From assembly GCA_030549495.1 (NCBI GenBank), contig JAUIRK010000940.1:59268-123267 (forward strand): a DNA stretch of 64,000 nt, read 5' to 3'. The position numbers and the translations under genes are program-made. Below the pieces are notes generated by a model. That model was not told the DNA's origin, did not search any database, and saw only the letters and a program-made list of their open reading frames with translations. Position 1 is the stretch's first letter. Each line of letters opens with the position of its first letter. Below, in pieces: positions 42,052-51,338 of the stretch. This stretch comes from Nectonema munidae (taxonomy: Eukaryota > Nematomorpha > Nectonematoida > Nectonematidae).

Positions 42052-44330
42052 AATGGCTAAAATAAAGAAACCTCTTACTTGGAAGAAGAGCGAAGAAAAA
42101 TTCGGCGGTGGTCCAAGTGGTATATTATTAACGCATCTAAGCACTTATTTAGAAGTTATTCAATAATACTATTTTCTCACTTATTCTTTTCCTAATTTGG
42201 ATTTTTGTTCAATTGTTGAAAAAATTTGCCCTGTACTAAAATACATTTGGAGTTGAGTAAATCCAAACATACCTTTGATTAATGATAAATCCGTAATAAG
42301 GAAAGTTAAAAATTTATTGACAAATGTGAAATAAATAAATCGAAAGCATGCTAAAATCAGTGTGAAAAATAATTTAAATGAAAAAATTAATAGTCTCTTT
42401 GATTTATCATCGTGTTCATGCATTTTGAAAACTCTACCTTGCAATGATTATAGAGTTAACTGTAAAAAAGAACTTTGCACTTAACAACACATTTTATGTT
42501 TCTGTCCTTCTGAAGCAAATGTTCCAATTGAAGAAAGATTGTACCTCCGCGATCAAAAAAATAAAGTGGGACCAAAAGGTAATTTTCAAATTTATTCTAT
42601 TGATATAAATGCTTCAAGAAAAAATGAAAAGACGTTTAAAAAAAGTAATGTGATACCAAAAATTTTTGAAAAATTTAATGAAGAACTCACTCATCTATTT
42701 CTCAGATAAAAACATTAATAATTTGTAATCTTAATAAAATTATTTATTTTATTATAATTTAGGACGAAGAAGAAGATTGAAATTCTGATATAAATATAAA
42801 AGAAAGTTATAATCTCAAGAAATTACCAAGATATGCATTGAAATTTGTAAAGCACGATTGTTCTTCCAACTTAGGAACAGCTTTAGCAAACGCTTTATTC
42901 AATGACACGAAATATTTATTGAAAGAAGAAGTTATAAAAGTAAAATAGATAGAGCCAAAATCAAGGTTAAAATAATCAGTAATGATGAAAAGATAACAAA
43001 AAACAAGTTTTTCTGTATTGGCGTTGATGGAAAAATTGACGATAAAATTTAACACTTATAAAAAAATTCAAAGATGGACATAATTAAAAAGAGATGTTAT
43101 AAAAGAACACAATTTCACATTTACAGATGAAGATGGAGAGTCTCAAGGAAAATATCTTACTCATAGAACTGCTCCTTTAATTGGTGCAACTGGAGAAATT
43201 CTTGCTAAAGAAAGAATTAAAAGAGTATAAAAGTTCGCATAGCATATGAGCCATTCTTTTAGATAATACTGCAACCAATACAGTTTGGAAAAATGGCTTA
43301 GTCGTGAAACTTGAAAAAATGTTAAAACGAAATCTTCACACTATTGGTTGCAGCCTTCATCAAACAGAACTTCCATTCAGGGCTCTCTTCAAATTTCTAG
43401 GTGGCGTAACAGTTAGCTCAAAAATATATATGGACGAATTGGGTCAAAAGTGTTGTTAATACAACACTAAGCTCAAATAAATTTGAAGTGATAGAATTCC
43501 CTCTGGCTAAAGAGTTGTTTCAAGAAAATTAACTAACCGATCTCAGTCATGATCAACGTCTTTTCTTTGAGTATAGCAGAGTTATACTCTACGAAAGTTA
43601 ATGAAAGATGGCTTGTTGTAAAATAGGTCCTGTGAACCGTTCAAGGCGTTTGACTCTCGCAATAAGACTTCTTGCAATATATACAAGAGAATTATCACCA
43701 AGTGAAAATTTTAAAAAACTTGTATACTATATTGTACAGATTTATACTCCAGCATGGTTCAAGATATAAGTCTCTTCGAAACTTCAAGACACTTCATTAA
43801 TTCTTTTTTCTACTATTAAATAATTAAAACGTCTTCCTTATGAAGATGTTAAATTTACAAAGAAATTCTTTTTGTTTACTTCCAGAAAATTTCCTTTATT
43901 CAATTGTCAAAAGTGATAAAAATAATAATAACATCATTAGAAGTATTGCACTTGATAAAATTTTAGAACTTAGAAAGATGTAAACTTTTGTTTTTTAATA
44001 ATATATTTTTAAATGTTTCCAAATTTTGTACTTTAGAAATAATGATCAGGTTAAAGTAGAGAAAAAAATTCCTAAAATAAACTGGGAAGCTGAAACTTAG
44101 TGTGAATTGATAGATCTAACCTCTACTCCTTTAGTAGAACCACCAATATTTAAAAATGTCTCAAATGAACAAATACAAGAATTGATTCAAAGTAGAAATA
44201 AGCCAAACAACCCAAATCTCCCTTTTTATTCTTGAAAGAAGTATAAAGTTAGTTTCAGAAGCTTCACATTTGGTATATAGATTTGAGAATCGCCATAAAT
44301 CCATTTTGACAAAGTTTTAAGCAGATCTAG
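42052..44330 (+). pseudogene. Decayed copy of an unclassified transposase-like gene family
   Basis: Fragments in family order: MAKIKKPLTWKKSEEKFGGG (possible exon 1, with a GT donor at 42,121), VPIEERLYLRDQKNKVGPKG, YNLKKLPRYALKFVKHDCSS, FCIGVDGKIDDK and EHNFTFTDEDGESQGKYLTH. These are followed by LDNTATNTVWKNGLVVKLEK, HTIGCSLHQTELPFRALFKF, LTDLSHDQRLFFEYSR, NRSRRLTLAIRLLAIYTREL and YYIVQIYTPAWFKI. A tail follows with INWEAETXCELIDLTSTPL and ERSIKLVSEASHLVYRFENR. This is the order of a dispersed invertebrate protein family (GCDGT-NTG, GCLLHxNELPLR, ELPxLPCHTQxVER in intact members). I know no accepted name for it. The CxxH-like GCxLHxxELPxR element is vaguely hAT-like. More than ten frame breaks make it a fossil. 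Confidence 0.65.
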
Positions 44331-44334
44331 ACGT

Positions 44335-45958
44335 CCTTTTTTTCCATCAAAAAGTCATTATTTTCAAACTTACGATAGTTTATATGCTTTAAAACAATAT
44401 TTAAAGTGTAGAAATAAACTTTTTACCTGATAACTCCATGCCTTTTTTTGAAAGACTTTATTATTCTTTCAATTGAAAATTACAGGTATATATGAAAGTT
44501 CAATTGGAATTCCGCAAAAATGCTTCAATACATTTTTATAATTTTTGTTTTCCATGATGTTTCAAGACCTCCTTTATCTATTAATGATAGGATCAGATTG
44601 CGGTTTTGAAAAAAATATAAATTCGACCTACCCTGTATTATTGACTGTTATAGTACTGGCATAAATCATGAGCATTTATCCCTCTCATTTAATCTCCCCC
44701 ATCACTGAATTTCGTATTTATTTTCTTCCTTTTCTTTATTGTTTGTTCTACAAATTAAATATGTAGTTCTCTTCAAAGAGCTCAAATAATTCAGAGACTG
44801 AATCTGAAAGATATAATTTTACTCTCAAGGTTTAGTTTCAGATATTTGTGAAGAAAACGCTGTCATTCCTACATTTCCCCGCAAAGAGACGGAAGAAGAA
44901 GAGGAGGAAGAAATAAATGAAGTCGATGAATAATTACCAGGTCCAGGCGGAAATACATATTGTTACTAAGTATTGGGAGCGAAAAGACCAGAAGATATCA
45001 AGGCAACTTTTTACTAAAGATAAGGATTCTTTCTTGTCTGCAGGGATCGGTAGACGTATGTATACTAATCATAAATAAAATATTGAATAATTTTTTTATT
45101 CGATTTGATGACGCAACTACAAGAAGCTTTGAATGTTAGATAAGTGCAATAAAAGTACTTCATGACGTTATTTTGAAAAGTGTCATAGATACTGGACTCG
45201 ATTAGATGAGCTCATAATAATTGATGAGAAAGTTTGTCAAATTTTATTACCCAAAATTCTAGGTCACTATGGTAAAAAAATTATATCGACTCTAAAACTA
45301 TGCTCTGAAACGAGAAATGTATTATTCCATGCTTGTAGATATAAATTGGCTTTCAAATTTTGAATTATGCAAGCATTTGATAACGAAAAGGGAGTTACTT
45401 CAAGGTTTTGGAGTTTTTATGAAGATTTTTCGTCAGACGCATTAATGAAATGAGCACTTGAATTAAATTTTAAATCGTCGATTTGTGTCAAATATATTAA
45501 AGCATAATCACCTGCGTAATATAAATTTAGAAGAAACAGAAAGGAAATAATTTAAACTGAACTTCCATCACTCTCCATCTATATTCCATTGAAACATGCA
45601 TGAAAAAATGTCAAGGGATGTATTGTCCTAGGAACACATTAGTTTCAATGAGCTCTATAATAAACTGGAAACTTTGTTAAACTACAATAAAAATAAAAGT
45701 GATGTAAATTGTTTCAACCCAATCGTACGAGAATACATCTGTTATAAACTGAGTAGACGCTGCACTATTGTTATTTTTGAAAATTATTTTGACATTTCTA
45801 CTTTCAACTTCTAATTGATTCATAAATATAATTGTACTGATATAACTTCCACTAAATAAGAACGCTAGAAGTTATTTATAAAAGTTTTATCTTGAGAATA
45901 TTGTAATTACTCTATGTTGATTAGCTCGAATATGCTAAATATATCAAGATTCTAGACC
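44335..45958. other. No secure gene; acidic and coiled fragments of unknown origin
   Basis: A short acidic stretch (KETEEEEEEEINEVDE) lies near 44,880-44,930. A longer open fragment (RYWTRLDELIIIDEKVCQIL) lies near 45,190-45,250. Both are compatible with an eroded transposon protein, but I cannot assign a family. Confidence 0.35.
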
Positions 45959-45960
45959 AA

Positions 45961-48065
45961 TAAAGAATATTCTGTTCTATTATGGATTTTGTTCAAATCA
46001 AGAAAATATAGAATGCAGTTCCGTAACTAGAAGATACTGTTCAATACAGGGGCGCACATCCTCAAAATTATAAGGGGGCGAATTTTTTTTGCAATTTTCA
46101 AAATTAGTGGTCTGGAAATACCAAAGAAGACCAAATATTCAAGCAATCTTTTAAAATAAAGTCTATTCAGCGCATATCTAAATTTATAACACTACTTTAT
46201 ATTTTTTTACAAAATTGGTGAAATTTAAATACTATACTTCAAGCGAAAATATTTTAATTAAATTTGCATATCGCATATACACTAGTTTAAAAAAATCCAA
46301 AATTATTGGGGCGGGGTGGAATACGCTTTTCATTTGAAAATGAAGTAGTCTACCAGGCACATTACAGAAATTGATGAAAAATATTTGATTGATAGAGAAA
46401 ACAACGAAAAAAATAACTGAAGGTTAAAGAATTTTATATGGGTGAATGTAGGCTGAAGGAAAAGAGTTTATTAGACACCCTGCGATGTTTATATGAAAAA
46501 TATGAAGATACTGTTCAATACCAGATTACAAACCAAGATAAAGAAGTACACGTCGATGTGAAAGTTAAAAATGTTTTATGTGAAAAAAACATTCATTTTT
46601 GATATGTTATAGGTGTCAAGATAACATGTAGTGTTTACCTATCTGTTTTTTATTTTAAATTTATTTATTCATATTCATTTGATGCTAATTATGATTGATT
46701 TTATTTTTTGAAAATATATTTCTATAAAAATGTTGATATTTGTTTTAGTGCAAAACATATGGAATTATAACTTACTTAGTGTTAGAGGTTTGATAACCGA
46801 GAGTAATGTAGCAAGGAAACTTGGTAGATCCTACTGATCATTATTCTCTCTATATGCCATGAGGCGCTCAGTGAAAAAGTCCCAGTTCCGTTAAAATTTT
46901 AAAATCTACTTAATTTTCGTCCCATATTTATTTTATAGAAAAAAATTAAGTTATAAAAATAGAATGGATCAAAAAGCTCTACTGTGGCCGCAAAATTAGA
47001 TTTTTGAAGTTCTCACGTTTGAATAAATTATTTATTAGTGATATAAAATTATCACTAATATGCCCTGTTTATAGATATATAAAATTACGCCCGGTTTGTT
47101 CAAAAAATCCTTATATTTATTTTTTCACTGAATATTACATTTAAACTTGCTTCCTCATCAAATAAAGCAAGTTCAAACATGAGAATAATTGCTTTTCACA
47201 CCCCTTGAAAACAATACAATTAACTCTATTCTTGTAAAATTGAAATTCAATGTGTATATATATTCAAATACGTTGCTTTTAAATATATTTGCTTACCTTA
47301 CATGAAAAAAGTTTTTTAAATAGTGATTGTAGATTTAGCTATGTCAACAATGTTTTTTGTGTAAAAAGCACCTATTTGTTAAAATTGGAAAGCATATAAT
47401 TCCTTGCTATTTCATTCATGCTTTGTAATCGCAGATGCGTTTATATTTTTAGAATTATAATAATCTACCCTCATATTTCGAAGGTTTTACTTCTTTTAAC
47501 GAAAACATTATTTTATAGACTAATTACATTGTATATGATAAATTCTTTTAGTTAAATGTTCATTAGAAAAATAGAAAATAAGATTTATTAAAAAATATGT
47601 ATATATTTTAATAATTTAGCACAACAGGAATTTTGAAACTCAAAATAAATGAAAAAGTAATGGCGGTAATAGGTTGAAAGTAGATTTTTCTAAAGAAAAT
47701 TAGTTAATTTCAAAATGTATATAAGAGATTTATAGGGTTAATATTAATAAGGTTAGATAAAGTCAATTTTAAAATATATTTTAAAACACTGAAAATTATA
47801 ATTTTTCTGTGTCCTACAACTTAGTAAAAATGTATTCAATTCTAATTAATTTCAAATTAATGCAGGTTATGCTGGAGCCAACAAAATCAAAAAGTTTCTT
47901 TTTTTGAAAATAGAGATGGCATTATCTGACCGTAATCATAAACCTAATAAAATCTCTTATTCTTTTTGCAAATATGTTTTAAATAAGACCACCATATCTA
48001 ATCCTAATAATAAGCCTAAAATTCTCATATTCTAAATAGGGTTAGATTAGAAAATTCACTATGAA
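45961..48065 (+). repeat. Unclassified 2-kb dispersed repeat, copy 2
   Basis: This is the reverse complement of 10,270-12,236. The low end begins AATAAAGAATATTCTGTTCT. The high end stops at TAGAAAATTCACTATG, immediately before a GAA microsatellite that belongs to the neighbouring LINE fragment. Inside are a phrase AAATTTTAATAATTTAGCACAAC and other AT-rich sequence, but no open frame. The inner 0.46-kb repeat is at the corresponding place (46,047-46,503). Confidence 0.8.
46047..46503 (+). mobile_element. 0.46-kb repeat with CAGGGGCGCACATCC end, copy 2
   Basis: It is flanked by the exact 17-bp direct repeat GAAGATACTGTTCAATA (46,030-46,046 and 46,504-46,520). The length and orientation show insertion of one unit into the 2-kb repeat before that repeat was duplicated. 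The class is unresolved: the hAT-like start does not fit a 17-bp duplication, which is more like target-primed reverse transcription. Confidence 0.7.
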
Positions 48066-48200
48066 GAAGAAGAAGAAGAACTTTATTCAAAACATTAACC
48101 GGATCATTAATAAAAAAAAATACATATTTTTGTATAGATCAAGATTAGTAAAAGTATAGATAAAAATTTCATTGATGAGATTAGCTTCCAAAGGTTTATA
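48066..48200 (-). mobile_element. 3' end of a LINE related to the intact one at 50-54.6 kb
   Basis: In reverse complement it runs from TATAAACCTTTGGAAGCTAA to ATTAATGATCCGG, GAATAAAGTT and a TTC microsatellite tail. The intact LINE has TATAAACCTTTGGAAACTAA, an ATAAA signal and the same TTC tail. The fragment was cut by insertion of the CACTG element at 48,201. A continuation (TATAAACCGCTTTAGGAATG) resembling the LINE's upstream GAAGCGG sequence is found on the other side, at 59,090. Confidence 0.7.
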
Positions 48201-48593
48201 CACTGTAAAAACAATGTTTAGAATTTAAACGTTTTTTTAGAAAGAACGTGTTTAATGTCTGAACAGTACAAGGAATACGTGTTTTTAGAGCAAACATGTT
48301 TTGTTTATAAACACCAAATGGATGAATAGTATAGCAGAGAAAGAGACAATTTAAACACTTAATAATTTTACACGCCTTTCATTCAACGCATGAGTTTCCT
48401 GTCTGCAATTCTTTGCTGCACACATCTACTCTGAAAGTGTCGAATGCCCATTCATCAGCAGAAATAACAGTTGTTTTGCTCTTTTCTTTCGTTTTTCTTT
48501 CCGCTCATTCACATTTGCAGTCTTTGTAATTGTTTTTTGCCTATCACCATATTTTAGTAAGCGCGTCTTTTATATACGTATTTTGTCTTTATA

Positions 48594-49268
48594 ATGCATA
48601 AATGTCAACTTTGTTCATTTTTTTCACTAAATTACAATGATTTTTTATATCACTTAATTCATAGGCATATAAATGATTCTAATTTTATTGTAAAGTGTTC
48701 GTTTGAGGGTTGTGGTGTTTCTTTTAAGACTTATGATGCTTTTCGTAAGCATTGTAATCGCAAGCATAGAGAAAACAGAAATAAATGATAATCTTTTACA
48801 TAATGACTATTTTTATGAAAGCATAAATCACACAGAAGTAAAACAAGATAACAACCCAGCGTTTTTTCTGCTAAACTTAAGAGCTAATCTCAACTTAAGT
48901 CAATCCAATATTTTAAATATTATATCTTTAACTGAAAATTTATTTAAAGATAAATGTAGTTCTAAAAAAGCTACAAAAGAAAGTTATTCTAAAAACATAT
49001 ATGTTTATTATGTTCCTTTTTTACCTCAACTCAAAAAATTACTCAAGTTTTGTGACATAACTAGGTTAAATTTTCATAAAAAAAACAGTACTAAAAACTA
49101 ATGAAGTTTTTGATGGCACTTACTTTCAAAATTATGATAAAAAAGATCTTACAAATATGTTGTATTTTGCAATGTATTATGATGATTTTGAAATAGTAAA
49201 CCCTATCGGACATCATAGAAAAAAGCATAAAATATCTGCTTTTTATTGGTCACTTCTAAATTTTAGGA
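48594..49268 (+). pseudogene. Gene A, 5' part: C2H2 zinc-finger transposase-like protein
   Basis: It starts MHKCQLCSFFSLNYNDFLYH with two C2H2 fingers (CQLC...HLIHRH and CSFEGCGVSF...HCNRKH). After a frame change near 48,785 it continues with NPAFFLLNLRANLNLSQSNI and YVYYVPFLPQLKKLLKFCDI. After a second frame change in an A run near 49,085 comes VFDGTYFQNYDKKDLTNMLY, then YYDDFEIVNPIGHHRKKHKI and SAFYWSLLN. These blocks match the N-terminal third of the C2H2 / LLEGV protein family found in fish and invertebrate genomes. At 49,268 the sequence jumps into gene B. The other two thirds are seen only in copy 2 (61,385-63,043). Confidence 0.8.
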
Positions 49269-49568
49269 AGCTTGAACTTTTAGTTTCTTTAGTAAGGAAA
49301 CACCCTTTCAACAATGAAGACTCGATAAATTCTTTGAGAGATGTTATGGAAGCTGGTTCTAGTAAAAGATTATGTGAAAAATCAGACTTGCCGAAGTTTT
49401 CTAATTTTGTTGAAAGCTTTTTGAAAAAAGGAGAAATTTTAAAAATATTTGATAAGATGATAGAAGAAACAGCATTTCATATTTTGTCACTCAATGAATT
49501 TTGTACCAAAGATGACTATTATTTATTCGGACAAAAAATGTTTAAAAAGTATCCATGTATAAAGTTCC
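49262..49568 (+). pseudogene. Gene B, exon-2 part, joined to gene A by deletion (copy 1)
   Basis: RKLELLVSLVRKHPFNNEDS to FGQKMFKKYPCIKF corresponds to residues 66-165 or so of the intact copy-2 gene. It differs at only a few positions (for example HPF/HSF, DVM/DDM, LNE/LDE). The SAM domain is lost except for its last helix. The join to gene A is in a shared TTTAGGA. The Merlin element follows directly at 49,569. The rest of gene B resumes at 57,716. Confidence 0.8.
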
Positions 49569-50213
49569 GGTAATTGTCCAGTTTACGTATCTGTCAATCA
49601 AAATTTTTTTGAAATGTTTTGATTGGATTTTCAAATTTCAATCAAATTTATTATAATTTGCAATTTTCAAACTTCTAGTGCCTTTTAACTTCTAACAGAT
49701 ATAATATAAGATTGATCGATGAATTTTTGCCAAAAATTTTTTAACGAAAGTTAACTACTTATTATTTGCGCTTTCTAATTATAGTAATGGCGCTTCTAGT
49801 TATATTAACTATATTTTTTTATTTTGAACTAATTATGGTAGCGCTATTAGTTTAATTATAACTCAATGAGTGGTACAATTCATTTTATTAGTATGCAGCT
49901 AAAATTTAGGTACAATCAAACTGGGATATTTAAATGATTACGATACTGTTTATGATAAATTTTTGTAATTTTCGAGAATAAAAAAATTTCTTAGATTGTT
50001 GCTTATTACATATTTTTTACTGAACGTTATAGAGCAAAATTTACTTTTATATTATATTCTAATTTTTTCAACATTCTCTAGTTTCATTCTTTAATATGAT
50101 CAACTTGAAATTAATTCAAAGAGTATAATTTTTTTTTGAAATTTTATTTTTAAAATTTTAATTTATTTGAAATTACGTGTTTGAATTTTTAAAATAAATC
50201 ATTTGTAAAAGTT

Positions 50214-51338
50214 TTGTTCGTATCAATGTGTAATTGGCTTTGTTCCCAGTGTTCGAGAGATGTTTATACTGACAACTCCGAGGTTAATGAAAGCAAACAG
50301 ATGGTCCAATGCTTTAATTGTGATAAGTGGCTTTGTTATCTCTGTATTGGATTAAAAAATGATTTCAACAAGATTTACGATAAATATTTTCATTTTGGCT
50401 TTAATTTTATTTGCAAGGCCTGTGTAGCTTTAAAAAAAGAGAACAATCTCAATAAATCCCAAGCATCGGACATTGTTATTTCTGAGAATTCTAAAATTGA
50501 TCTTTTGATCGAAAAAGTTGAATCACTTGAACAAAGCGTCAAAGCAGCTTCTCCTTTGATCAATGAGTCTAAACCTATCAAACGAGTGACTACTCCGACT
50601 TATTCAGATGTAGTAAAGAAAAATATTAATACTCTTATTGTATCAAAGGATGATGTCAGTACTGATTTTGTCAAAAATTCTTCAAAATACCTGAAAGATG
50701 TACAAGTTGCTTCTTTCAATAACCTTAAGAAAAAATTTATTTTTAAGTTCAATGATTCCGAGAATCTGAAAAAAGCAAACGAAATTTTTTCTCAAAAAAA
50801 TATAAAAGCTGACGAAGTTAAAAAATACTTACCAAAGATAAGTCTTAATTTACCCTCTACCTATACAGAAGCATTTGTGACGAAATCTATTTTGGCTAAA
50901 AATACTGAAATTCAGAATTTATTTCAAGATGGACATTGCTTCAAATTACTTTTTTCTAAAAATACAAAAGTTCCTGATAGAAAGCTTTTTATTTTTTCTA
51001 TTTCAACAGAAATATTCAAATCTCTTTCTAAAAATAATTTCAAGGTTTATTTTGATTTGAGTAGATGCAAAGTGTATCCATATGTTTTTCATAAGCAGTG
51101 CTCCAACTGCTGCCTTATTGGTCATACTGCATCAAATTGTAAAAAATCCTCAATTTGTAGATACTGCAGTGAATCACATAATGGGAGTAATTGCTCTAAA
51201 TTAACTAGTGAAAATATTTGTACAAACTGTAAATCTAAAGGCCTATCAGATTTTTCTCACTCTGCTCTTGACTTCAATTGTCCCCTTGTTCAAAAGGAAA
51301 TAAAAAAGATTGGTATGAATACATTATATTATGACTGA
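50214..51338 (+). CDS. LINE ORF1: PHD-like and zinc-knuckle nucleic-acid-binding protein, 374 aa
   Basis: Residues 5-70 form a PHD/RING-like Cys-rich module (WLCSQCSRDV, VQCFNCDKWLCYLCIGL, FICKACVAL), as in CR1 ORF1 proteins. A short coiled segment follows (IDLLIEKVESLEQSVKAA, about residues 97-120). The C-terminus has a CCHC knuckle (CSNCCLIGHTASNC) followed by CRYCSESHNGSNC and CTNCKSK...CP, residues about 296-360. Such proteins bind the element's RNA and form the ribonucleoprotein with ORF2. The stop overlaps the ORF2 start, suggesting re-initiation. A second Met at residue 5 is an alternative start. No break is seen. Confidence 0.85.
   Translation: MFVSMCNWLCSQCSRDVYTDNSEVNESKQMVQCFNCDKWLCYLCIGLKNDFNKIYDKYFHFGFNFICKACVALKKENNLNKSQASDIVISENSKIDLLIEKVESLEQSVKAASPLINESKPIKRVTTPTYSDVVKKNINTLIVSKDDVSTDFVKNSSKYLKDVQVASFNNLKKKFIFKFNDSENLKKANEIFSQKNIKADEVKKYLPKISLNLPSTYTEAFVTKSILAKNTEIQNLFQDGHCFKLLFSKNTKVPDRKLFIFSISTEIFKSLSKNNFKVYFDLSRCKVYPYVFHKQCSNCCLIGHTASNCKKSSICRYCSESHNGSNCSKLTSENICTNCKSKGLSDFSHSALDFNCPLVQKEIKKIGMNTLYYD

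Noticed and set aside
44760-45700. A possible further transposase gene (acidic KETEEEEEEE stretch and RYWTRLDELIIIDEK)
   Set aside because: The fragments are short, in different frames, and match no family pattern I can name.
48594-48788. A stand-alone two-finger C2H2 host gene
   Set aside because: The following frames continue with gene A family blocks in order, and the segment lies just inside the CACTG terminal repeat, so it is the start of the transposon gene.
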